In this document: one piece after another, positions 1 through 7,163 of the stretch | Layout: each line of letters begins with the position of its first letter | Position numbering within the stretch: the stretch's first letter is position 1 | DNA from: DASPXK01 sp035637315 | GTDB taxonomy: Bacteria > Chloroflexota > UBA6077 > JACCZL01 | Length of the DNA: 7,163 nucleotides | Direction: 5' to 3' | Assembly (NCBI GenBank): GCA_035637315.1 | Contig: DASPXK010000178.1 | Coordinates: 1 to 7,163, forward strand | The notes under the pieces: model-generated | The model's input: the letters and a program-made list of their open reading frames with translations, nothing else | What the model was told of the DNA's origin: nothing | Database searches by the model: none | Translations under genes and position numbers: made by a program

Positions 1-298
1 GCACTGGAGCCGGGGCCGTGAGCAGGAGCGTCGCGGCTTCCTGCGCGATCGCTTGCTTGGGCTCTACCACCGTGAACGATCGGGCGTCGCCCAAGAGCGC
101 TTGAAACAGCGCCTCGCGCTGCTGGGTGGTCAGCGCGCCCTCACGCGTTCGGCGTGCGAGTGCAGAAGCAATCTCGGGGATTGTGACGAGCGAGATCGCG
201 ACAGGCTCCTGCTTGCAGAGGCGCGTCACCCAGGCCGAGCCGAGCTCGGGGAGATACCGCTTGACCAGCGCGCTGCTGTCGAAGTAGGTGAGGGGCAT
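1..298 (-). CDS. VapC-like PIN-domain toxin, 3' part beyond window
   Basis: The minus strand from ATG at 298 reads open to the window edge: 99 residues and no stop, so the C-terminus is missing. The protein begins MPLTYFDSSALVKRYLPE, the typical first strand and helix of a PIN domain. D7 is the expected first metal-binding acidic residue, and E42 in SLVTIPEIASALAR is the expected second. The remaining acidic residues of the active site would lie in the missing part. PIN toxins of this kind are metal-dependent RNases held inactive by a cognate antitoxin. The ATG is chosen because AGGTGG ends 6 nt upstream and the antitoxin gene stops 17 nt before it, as in a co-transcribed pair. Which RNA it cuts cannot be told. 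The family assignment is fairly safe; activity is inferred. Confidence 0.85.
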   Translation of the reverse strand, partial: MPLTYFDSSALVKRYLPELGSAWVTRLCKQEPVAISLVTIPEIASALARRTREGALTTQQREALFQALLGDARSFTVVEPKQAIAQEAATLLLTAPAPV

Positions 299-315
299 CA
301 GCGGCCACCTGGCCG

Positions 316-660
316 TTAGAACCGGTCTTCGCGGTCGGCGATGATCGTGGCCGAGAGGGGCGGCACCAGTTCAGGCATGGACTGCCTGAGCGTGTCAGGG
401 TCTGGCAGGTCCTCACGCGGGCGTAGGTGCAGCGGCAGATAGCTCATTTCCAGCTCGACCGCCAGGTCGCCCAGGGCCCTCCGGACGTGCTGTACTTGCT
501 CGTCAAGTGGGTCCTTCGTCTGACCTTCCGCAGCCTGTCGTGCGAGCGCGTCGCTGAGCGCCGCGACAATCAACTGGTTCAACGAAGCCCCGGTCCGCTC
601 AGAGGCGGCGCGCATACGGCGGTGAAGGTCGTCAGGCAGCCGCAGGGTGAGTCTCGCCAT
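316..660 (-). CDS. Ribbon-helix-helix antitoxin of a VapBC-like pair
   Basis: This 114-residue protein opens with MARLTLRLPDDLHRRM, followed by ASERTGASLNQLIVAAL. That is the strand-helix-helix pattern of the Arc/CopG/HicB-like ribbon-helix-helix DNA-binding fold (about residues 2-42). Residues 45-114 form a charged, proline-containing tail that probably wraps the partner toxin. The adjacent downstream gene encodes a PIN protein, so the pair is best read as a type II toxin-antitoxin module in which this protein binds the toxin and represses its own promoter. The start at 660 is preferred because AGGA lies 8 nt upstream. A longer reading from further upstream adds residues (MVSNARIVA) not expected before the RHH strand. 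The specific family name (VapB-like or HicB-like) is uncertain. Confidence 0.82.
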   Translation of the reverse strand: MARLTLRLPDDLHRRMRAASERTGASLNQLIVAALSDALARQAAEGQTKDPLDEQVQHVRRALGDLAVELEMSYLPLHLRPREDLPDPDTLRQSMPELVPPLSATIIADREDRF

Positions 661-682
661 GGCCACAATCCTAGCATTAGAC

Positions 683-710
683 ACCATAGTGCCAATTTCC
701 CCCCGTGCAA
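683..710 (-). promoter_or_regulatory. Candidate promoter and operator for the toxin-antitoxin pair
   Basis: Reading leftward there is a -35-like TTGCAC (705-710), a 16-nt spacer and a -10-like TATGGT (683-688). Transcription would start near 676, leaving a leader of about 16 nt that contains the AGGA ribosome site. The -10 overlaps an imperfect palindrome at 680-693 (GACACCATAGTGCC, five of seven pairs matching), which is the right size and place for autorepression by an RHH antitoxin. Both the promoter and the operator role are inferred from pattern only. Confidence 0.4.
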
Positions 711-724
711 CTCCCCTGTGCGCA

Positions 725-753
725 TTGCTCGTCGGCCCACCCTCTGGTAGAAT
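725..753 (+). promoter_or_regulatory. Extended -10 promoter for rpmI-rplT
   Basis: TTGCTC (725-730) is separated by exactly 17 nt from TAGAAT (748-753). The -10 matches the consensus at five of six positions and is preceded by TG one base upstream (745-746), an extended -10. Transcription would begin about 757-760, leaving a leader of under 30 nt before the rpmI start. This is the best sigma-70-type promoter in the window. It means the ribosomal protein operon need not depend on an upstream infC promoter here. Confidence 0.6.
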
Positions 754-786
754 CCCATCGCGCATTCGTTCGGGGGAACTGCCCGC

Positions 787-987
787 ATGCCCAAGCTCAA
801 GACGCACAAGGCGACCTCGCGTCGGATGGCGTACACCGGCTCGGGCAAGCTGGCCCGTACTCGGCAGGGGAAGAGCCATCTGCGTCGCAACCGATCGAAG
901 CGCGCCGCGCGGCAGTACGCCGAGATGCACCCGGTCGCGAAGAGCGATCGGGGTCGCGTCAAACGACTGATGCCGTACGCCCAGTAA
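787..987 (+). CDS. rpmI: Large ribosomal subunit protein bL35
   Basis: The product is a 66-residue, strongly basic protein: MPKLKTHKATSRRMAYTGSG, then a basic middle containing SHLRRNRSKR, ending near RVKRLMPYAQ. Both the sequence and the length are typical of L35 (usually 64-66 residues), a small component of the 50S subunit that binds 23S rRNA. A GGGGGA ribosome site lies 9 nt before the ATG. It is followed 13 nt later by rplT, the standard partner. What is odd is upstream: infC, which encodes IF3 and usually precedes rpmI, is absent, and a divergent toxin-antitoxin operon is there instead. Identification is near certain. Confidence 0.97.
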   Translation: MPKLKTHKATSRRMAYTGSGKLARTRQGKSHLRRNRSKRAARQYAEMHPVAKSDRGRVKRLMPYAQ

Positions 988-1000
988 GCGATAGACAAGC

Positions 1001-1369
1001 ATGAGTCGGATCAAGCGGGGCGTCGCCGCGAAAGCGCGCCACAAGAAGATCGTCAAGCTGGCACGGGGCTATCACTCCGCCAAGCATGCGCTCTTCAAGA
1101 GCGCCCACGAGGCGGTGATGCATGCGCGGGCTTACGCCTACCGCGACCGGCGCAACAAGAAGCGCGACTTCCACCGTCTCTGGATCATGCGGATCAACGC
1201 CGCGGCGCGCCAGCAGGGCCTGAGCTACAGCCAGTTCATGGCCGGCCTAAAGGCGGCCGGGGTTGAGATCAACCGCAAGATGCTGGCCGAGATGGCAGTC
1301 CACGATGGCGGCGAGTTTGGCCGCCTCGTGGAGCTGGCGCGGGGCGCCCAGGCGGCTCCGACCTCGTAG
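1001..1369 (+). CDS. rplT: Large ribosomal subunit protein bL20
   Basis: The 122-residue basic protein starts MSRIKRGVAAKARHKKIVKL and carries the L20 hallmarks YAYRDRRNKKRDFHRLWI (about residues 45-62), RINAAARQQGLSYSQF and AGVEINRKMLAEMAV. L20 is an early assembly protein of the 50S subunit; in several bacteria it also represses its own operon by binding leader RNA. The length is slightly above the usual 115-119 because of a short Ala/Pro/Ser tail (ARGAQAAPTS). The 13-nt gap after rpmI holds no clear Shine-Dalgarno sequence, so translation may be coupled to rpmI. Identification is near certain. Confidence 0.97.
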   Translation: MSRIKRGVAAKARHKKIVKLARGYHSAKHALFKSAHEAVMHARAYAYRDRRNKKRDFHRLWIMRINAAARQQGLSYSQFMAGLKAAGVEINRKMLAEMAVHDGGEFGRLVELARGAQAAPTS

Positions 1370-1456
1370 AGCCTGGTCGGTCGGGCCGAGCGCCAGCGCC
1401 TTCGTCGTACAGCCTTGGTTCGTCCTGAACTTCTCCTTGATCCTCACGCTTTGGTC
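1370..1456. other. Non-coding stretch after rplT, nothing recognised
   Basis: This is the first part of the 216-nt gap between rplT and pheS. I see no RNA gene, no T-rich intrinsic terminator and no start codon heading a convincing leader peptide. One plus-strand frame reads FVVQPWFVLNFSL, but it has no suitable start nearby. The rest of the gap is the palindromic element and the pheS start region. Confidence 0.5.
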
Positions 1457-1549
1457 TCATCCTGATCCCCTCGTCCCTAGGGGGTAAACTGCGCGAAGGA
1501 TCTCGGTTGCCGGGCTGAGGACCGAGATCCTTCGCTTCGCTCAGGATGA
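1457..1549. repeat. Nested palindromic repeat element between rplT and pheS
   Basis: An inner stem pairs 1493-1507 (GCGAAGGATCTCGGT) with 1521-1535 perfectly over 15 bp, around a 13-nt loop. An outer pair matches TCATCCTGA (1457-1465) with TCAGGATGA (1541-1549) over 9 bp. On the right only 5 nt (TTCGC) separate the two arms; on the left 27 nt do, so the left half seems to hold an extra stretch of about 22 nt, itself containing the palindrome CCCTAGGG (1475-1482). The right half carries a 28-nt sequence that recurs in mutS2. I recognise the core CTTCGCTTCGCTCAGGAT as a dispersed repeat common in environmental bacterial genomes, from memory rather than a search. Transcribed, it would form a strong hairpin that could stop or slow RNA polymerase before pheS, though no T-run follows. 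Confidence 0.8.
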
Positions 1550-1551
1550 CA
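1524..1551. repeat. 28-nt repeat, copy 1 (intergenic)
   Basis: This 28-nt sequence begins GAGATCC, contains TTCGCTTCGCTCAGG and ends ATGACA. It is identical at all 28 positions to 5177-5204; the flanking bases differ on both sides. Within it ATCCT and AGGAT can pair around an 11-nt loop. It makes up most of the right arm of the palindrome upstream of pheS. Confidence 0.9.
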
Positions 1552-1560
1552 ACGAGGCCA

Positions 1561-1580
1561 CATAATTGCACCAGGTGGAG
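1561..1580 (+). promoter_or_regulatory. pheS ribosome site and possible -10
   Basis: AGGTGGAG (1573-1580) sits 5 nt before the GTG at 1586 and is a strong Shine-Dalgarno sequence that decides this start. CATAAT (1561-1566) fits a -10 at five of six positions, but no good -35 is found at 16-18 nt; that spot falls in the repeat. A pheS promoter here is therefore only possible, and the leader would be very short. Confidence 0.4.
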
Positions 1581-1585
1581 CCAAC

Positions 1586-2599
1586 GTGGACGACTGGCGC
1601 GCAAGGATCGACGAGCTGCGCGAGCGGGCGCTTGGCGAGCTGGCGAATGCGTCCGAGCCTGAGGCGCTCGAGCGCTGGCGAGTCGCGTTCCTTGGCCGCC
1701 GCGGGGCGTTGAGCGTGGTGCTGCGGGGTCTGTCGACGCTGCCCGCCGAGCGGCGGCCGGCAGCGGGGCAGGCCGCCAACCAGACCAAGCGAGCGCTCGA
1801 GATAGCGTTTGCCGAGCGCGAGGCGGAGCTGCGCGAGCAGGCCCTGGCGCGCGCGCTTGAACAGGAGCGACTGGACGTTACGCTGCCCGGCCGCCCGCCG
1901 TGCCGCGGCGGCCTCCACCCGACCACGATCATCCTGCGCGAGATCACCGGTTTCTTTCGCTCGATGGGCTACCAGGTCGTCGAGGGACCTGAGGTCGAGC
2001 TGGACAAATACAACTTCGAGATGCTGAACATCCCGGCCAACCACCCTGCCCGGGACATGTGGGACACCCTCTACGTGCGGCCGCCCGACGTGCTCCTGCG
2101 GACCCACACCTCGCCGATGCAGGCTCGGGTGATGGAAGCGACCAGGCCGCCGGTCCGGGTAGTGGTGCCGGGCCGCTGCTACCGCTACGAGGCCCAGGAC
2201 GCCACCCACGAGTGGATGTTCTATCAAGTCGAGGGTCTGGCCGTGGACGAGGGCCTGACCATGGCCGACCTGAAGGGAACGCTGTTCGCCTTCGCTCGCG
2301 ACATGTTCGGCGCGCGAGTGCAGACCCGCTTTCGGTGCGACTACTTCCCCTTCGTCGAGCCGGGCGTCGATATGTCGATCTCGTCACCCGACCTGCACGG
2401 CGGCGCCTGGCTCGAGATCATGGGGGCTGGGATGGTCCATCCGCGCGTGCTCGAGATGGCCGGCTACGACCCCCAGCGGTACACGGGCTTCGCGTTCGGG
2501 ATGGGCCCGGAGCGGATCGCGATGCTCAAATACGGCATCTCGGACATCCGCCTGTTCTACGGCAACGACCTGCGGTTCCTGGAGCAGTTCATCTCATGA
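1586..2599 (+). CDS. pheS: Phenylalanyl-tRNA synthetase alpha subunit
   Basis: This 337-residue catalytic subunit attaches phenylalanine to tRNA-Phe, acting in the cytoplasm as an (alpha-beta)2 enzyme with PheT. Residues 1-95 are the charged helical arm that contacts tRNA. The class II catalytic core follows: HPTTIILREITGFF (111-124), EGPEVELDKYNFEMLN (133-148), the substrate-site segment LLRTHTSPMQAR (170-181), motif 2 in GRCYRYEAQDATHEWMFYQ (196-214) and motif 3 in GFAFGMGPERIAMLKYG (301-317). Length is normal and no insertions are seen. The segment before WLEIMGAGMVHP reads SISSPDLHGGA and lacks the Cys-rich insert found in many Gram-positive PheS. The start is GTG, supported by the strong ribosome site just upstream. 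The stop overlaps the pheT start (ATGA), implying coupled translation. Confidence 0.97.
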   Translation: MDDWRARIDELRERALGELANASEPEALERWRVAFLGRRGALSVVLRGLSTLPAERRPAAGQAANQTKRALEIAFAEREAELREQALARALEQERLDVTLPGRPPCRGGLHPTTIILREITGFFRSMGYQVVEGPEVELDKYNFEMLNIPANHPARDMWDTLYVRPPDVLLRTHTSPMQARVMEATRPPVRVVVPGRCYRYEAQDATHEWMFYQVEGLAVDEGLTMADLKGTLFAFARDMFGARVQTRFRCDYFPFVEPGVDMSISSPDLHGGAWLEIMGAGMVHPRVLEMAGYDPQRYTGFAFGMGPERIAMLKYGISDIRLFYGNDLRFLEQFIS

Positions 2600-5121
2600 A
2601 GGTACCCCTGAGCTGGCTGCGCGAGTATGTGGACCTCACGCTGCCCCTTGACGAGCTGGTCCACCGCCTGAACATGTCTGGCACCGAGGTCGAGGGCGTG
2701 GCCCAGGTGGGCGCCGAGTGGGAGCAGGTGTTCGTCGCGAAAGTCGTGGCGCTGGACCCCCACCCAAACGCCCCGCCTGAGGCGGGTCTGTACGTGGCCC
2801 GGCTCGACGTCGGCTCGCGAGGACTGGCAACCGTCGTCACCGGCGCGGCGAACCTAAGCGTCGGGGTGCACGTGCCGCTGGTCCAGCCAGGCGGCACGCT
2901 GCCCGGGGGGCGGGAGATTCGAGCCGAAGAGCGGCGCGGGATCAGGTCCGAGGGGATGCTCTGCTCGGGCGATGAGCTAGGCCTCTCGCCAGACCGGTCG
3001 GGAATCTACGTGCTGGATGAGGACGCCAACCCGAGCCGCCCTGGCGGGGAAGGCCGCCCCGATCCATCGGGGCGCCCCTACAGGCTGGGCCAGTCGCTCC
3101 GCGATGTGCTCGGCGACATGGTCCTGGACCTATACATCACGCCGAATCGACCGGACTGCATGTCCGTGTTCGGCGTGGCCCGCGAAGTGCATGCCATTAC
3201 CGGAGCGCCGCTGCGACGGATCCAGGTTAGCCCGCCGCACGGCCCGCGAGCCGCGACGGAGCTGGTCCGAGTGGAGATTGCCGATCCGGACCTGTGCCGT
3301 CGCTTCACCGCGGCCTACGTCGGCGGCCTGACGATGGGTCCGTCGCCGGGCTGGCTGCAGCGCAGGCTTCACCTGGCCGGCGTTCGTCCGATCAGCAACG
3401 TCGTGGACGCCACGAACTACACGATGCTCGAGCTGGGGCAGCCCCAGCACGCGTTCGACGCCGACCGGCTGGGCGACACGATCGTGGTCCGCCGGGCGCG
3501 CCAGGGGGAGCGGATCGTGACCCTGGACGGCGTCGAGCGTGAGCTGGAGACTGAGATGCTGGCGATCGCCGACGCCCAGCGGGCCGTCGCCGTGGCGGGC
3601 GTCATGGGTGGCGCCGACACGGAGGTCGACAACGCGACCCGCAACATGGTGCTGGAAACGGCGAACTTCGCGCCCGGCAGCATTCGCCGAACGGCGCGCG
3701 AGCTGCGGCTGGCGTCCGAGGCCTCGCGCCGATTCGAGCGCGGCCTGGACCCGGAGCTGGCGATGTTCGCGGCCCAGCGGACGGTCAGCCTGCTCCTGGA
3801 GCTGTGCGGCGGGCAGGCGGCGGACGGGATCGTCGACGTTTATCCTGGCCGAGCCGAGCTGCGCAGGATGGTCGTCCACGAGGACGACATCACCCGGCTG
3901 CTCGGCCGCCCGTACGCCCGCGCCGAGGTGGTCGGCGTGCTCGAGTCGCTCGATTTCGGCGTAGGCCTGGAACCTGGCTCCGACCGGCTGGTGGTGAGTG
4001 TGCCGGGCCACCGCGGCGACGTCGAGGGGCGAGCCGACCTGGCGGAGGAGGTCGCCCGGATCACCGGCTACGACGCGATCCCAAACGCCATCCCAACCGG
4101 AGCCCCGCCGGAACCGAAGGTCGACCCCTTGCGCGTGGCCGCCGAGGCTGCCAGGGACGTGCTAGTGGGGTGCGGCCTGCGGGAGGTCATGACCTACTCC
4201 TTGGTCGCCCCGGAGTCCGAGGCCCGCCTGCTCGCGAACCGGGGTGAAGTCACCGCAGAGGCGCAGAGGTCGGGGAGGAAGAAGCAGATCAGCGTGACGA
4301 ACCCGCTTAGCGTGGAGCACAGCGTGCTGCGGACCACGTTGCTGCCTAGCCTGATCGACACGGCGCGGGCAAACCTGCGGCAGCGCGACGGCGTCACCAT
4401 CTTCGAGCTGGCGCGCGTCTATCTGCCCCCGCTCGACCCACTCCCGACCGAGCGGACGCGCCTGGCGATTGTGCTCATCGGGCGTACGACGCCTCGATCC
4501 TGGACCACGCCGCCGCGCGAGGCCGACTTCTTCGACCTCAAGGGGATCGTGGAAGAGCTGCTGGCGAGTTTTGGATTGCGCGGCGAGCTTGCTCCGGCCG
4601 CGAGCCCAGGCTATCAGCCAGGCCAATGCGCCGAGGTGGCTCTGGCGAACGACGGCCCGAATGCCTCGGACTCGGTCCGTCTCGGCCTGCTGGGCCGACT
4701 GCATCCACGGGTGGCCGAGGCGTTCGACCTGCCCCGACTGGTCGGGGCCGTCTACGCCGCCGAGCTGGAGTTCGACCTGCTGGCCGAGCGACTGCAGGGC
4801 CAGCCCCAGATTCGGCCGCTCTCGCGCTTCCCGGCCCTCGAGCGTGACCTGGCCCTGGTCGTCGACCGAGCCACTCCTCACGCCGAGGTGGCCGGCGAGA
4901 TTCGGACAGCGGGGGGCGACGTGCTGGAGAGCGCGCGGCTGTTCGACCTGTACGAGGGCCCACAGGTCCCGCCTGGAAAGAAGAGCCTGGCTTTCACGCT
5001 GCGCTTCCGCGCTCACGACCGCACCTTGACGGACGACGAGGCCGACGCGGCGGTCGAGCACATCGTCACCGCGGTGACAGGGCGCTTTGGGGCCCGCGTG
5101 AGAGGGCCGGGCGAAGCTTAG
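2596..5121 (+). CDS. pheT: Phenylalanyl-tRNA synthetase beta subunit
   Basis: This 841-residue beta subunit of PheRS binds tRNA and hydrolyses mischarged Tyr-tRNA-Phe. Domains in order: N-terminal MKVPLSWLREYVDL; an OB-fold tRNA-binding domain (about 40-145, with AANLSVGVHVPLV and GMLCSGDELGL); linker motif ITPNRPDCMSVFGVARE (181-197); the B3/B4 editing domain (about 222-410, with PISNVVDATNYTMLELGQPQHAFD at 265-288 split by no insertion, and AGVMGGADTEV); B5 (424-500); the catalytic-like module (about 505-735); and a C-terminal FDX-ACB anticodon-binding domain (741-836). The ATG lies within the pheS stop (4-nt overlap), with GGAG 11 nt upstream; reading further upstream only shadows pheS. 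The protein is some 35-45 residues longer than the usual 795-805. Much of the excess lies in two stretches, about 145-163 and 549-563, that look like inserted repeats. Confidence 0.97.
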   Translation: MKVPLSWLREYVDLTLPLDELVHRLNMSGTEVEGVAQVGAEWEQVFVAKVVALDPHPNAPPEAGLYVARLDVGSRGLATVVTGAANLSVGVHVPLVQPGGTLPGGREIRAEERRGIRSEGMLCSGDELGLSPDRSGIYVLDEDANPSRPGGEGRPDPSGRPYRLGQSLRDVLGDMVLDLYITPNRPDCMSVFGVAREVHAITGAPLRRIQVSPPHGPRAATELVRVEIADPDLCRRFTAAYVGGLTMGPSPGWLQRRLHLAGVRPISNVVDATNYTMLELGQPQHAFDADRLGDTIVVRRARQGERIVTLDGVERELETEMLAIADAQRAVAVAGVMGGADTEVDNATRNMVLETANFAPGSIRRTARELRLASEASRRFERGLDPELAMFAAQRTVSLLLELCGGQAADGIVDVYPGRAELRRMVVHEDDITRLLGRPYARAEVVGVLESLDFGVGLEPGSDRLVVSVPGHRGDVEGRADLAEEVARITGYDAIPNAIPTGAPPEPKVDPLRVAAEAARDVLVGCGLREVMTYSLVAPESEARLLANRGEVTAEAQRSGRKKQISVTNPLSVEHSVLRTTLLPSLIDTARANLRQRDGVTIFELARVYLPPLDPLPTERTRLAIVLIGRTTPRSWTTPPREADFFDLKGIVEELLASFGLRGELAPAASPGYQPGQCAEVALANDGPNASDSVRLGLLGRLHPRVAEAFDLPRLVGAVYAAELEFDLLAERLQGQPQIRPLSRFPALERDLALVVDRATPHAEVAGEIRTAGGDVLESARLFDLYEGPQVPPGKKSLAFTLRFRAHDRTLTDDEADAAVEHIVTAVTGRFGARVRGPGEA
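3048..3081. repeat. Palindromic element inside pheT
   Basis: CGCCCCGAT (3055-3063) and ATCGGGGCG (3066-3074) form a perfect 9-bp inverted repeat around CC. The symmetry continues imperfectly to 16-nt arms (3048-3063 and 3066-3081, 13 of 16 matching). It encodes RPDPSGR (154-160) within a Pro/Gly/Arg-rich stretch of PheT with no counterpart in the PheT sequences I know. Its right end, GCCCCTAC, is shared with the palindrome at the mutS2 start (5227-5234). Confidence 0.7.
4240..4284. repeat. Possible repeat-derived insertion with tandem CGCAGAGG in pheT
   Basis: CGCAGAGG occurs twice in direct succession (4254-4261 and 4262-4269), preceded by GTCAC. It encodes part of RGEVTAEAQRSGRKK (PheT 549-563), which separates two parts usually nearly joined, EVMTYSLVAPESEARLL and ISVTNPLSVEHSVLRT. 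The sequence resembles a dispersed CGCAGAG-rich repeat I recall from many bacterial genomes. The borders are approximate. Confidence 0.45.
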
Positions 5122-5131
5122 GTTGAGTCAG

Positions 5132-7163
<2,032 letters not shown>

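Noticed and set aside
661..688. Longer start for the antitoxin (MVSNARIVA ahead of MARLTLRLP)
   Set aside because: The AGGA ribosome site fits the start at 660, and RHH proteins usually begin right before the strand.
661..786. L20-binding leader or other riboswitch before rpmI
   Set aside because: The predicted transcript leader is under 30 nt, and I see no suitable long-range pairing or pseudoknot.
1263..1487. Possible phenylalanine leader peptide (FVVQPWFVLNFSL) before the hairpin
   Set aside because: The Phe codons are spread out rather than clustered, the frame starts only inside rplT, and no start codon with a ribosome site lies just ahead.
1493..1535. Intrinsic terminator of rpmI-rplT
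   Set aside because: The stem is strong but no T-run follows on either strand; it is better explained as part of the repeat, though it might still affect transcription.
1477..1947. Minus-strand open frame across the repeat and the 5' part of pheS
   Set aside because: Its C-terminal part contains CHPERSEGS, which is simply the translated palindromic repeat, a common source of spurious protein predictions; the rest is antisense to pheS.
2059..2595. Upstream extension of the pheT frame
   Set aside because: It overlaps pheS in another frame, and its translation is Arg/Pro/Gly-rich shadow sequence; PheT begins at the ATG overlapping the pheS stop.
3130..5061. Long minus-strand open frames across pheT (3130-4011 and 4162-5061)
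   Set aside because: They are antisense to a clearly conserved gene, have no recognisable domains and are expected in G+C-rich DNA.

Overview
The window is G+C-rich bacterial chromosome carrying a compact set of housekeeping genes next to a small toxin-antitoxin pair. High G+C, the rpmI-rplT-pheS-pheT order, a MutS2-type (not MutS) gene and short palindromic repeats scattered between and inside genes suggest an uncultured environmental lineage. Chloroflexota is my best guess, from memory of similar repeats there, but the sequence alone does not prove it.

Layout. Positions 1-660, minus strand: a VapBC-like operon, with a ribbon-helix-helix antitoxin (660 to 316) followed 17 nt later by a PIN-domain toxin (298 to 1) cut by the window edge. 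Positions 661-786: a short divergent control region with a good extended -10 promoter facing right and a weaker promoter plus possible operator facing left. Positions 787-1369: rpmI and rplT (L35 and L20), without the usual infC in front. Positions 1370-1585: the only long non-coding stretch, dominated by a nested palindromic repeat. Positions 1586-5121: pheS and pheT, overlapping by 4 nt and encoding the two subunits of phenylalanyl-tRNA synthetase. Positions 5132-7163: mutS2, starting 10 nt after pheT and cut by the window end before its Smr nuclease domain.

The most interesting signal is that short palindromic repeats have entered coding sequence in frame. A 28-nt sequence in the palindrome upstream of pheS recurs exactly inside the first codons of mutS2, where it is translated. 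It is followed there by a second palindrome, so MutS2 has about 44 residues ahead of its conserved start. PheT has two further in-frame insertions in otherwise conserved parts: one over a 9-bp perfect inverted repeat, one over a tandem CGCAGAGG. Together these resemble the Rickettsia palindromic elements, which insert in frame in unrelated genes. This is an inference that an alignment against close relatives would settle.
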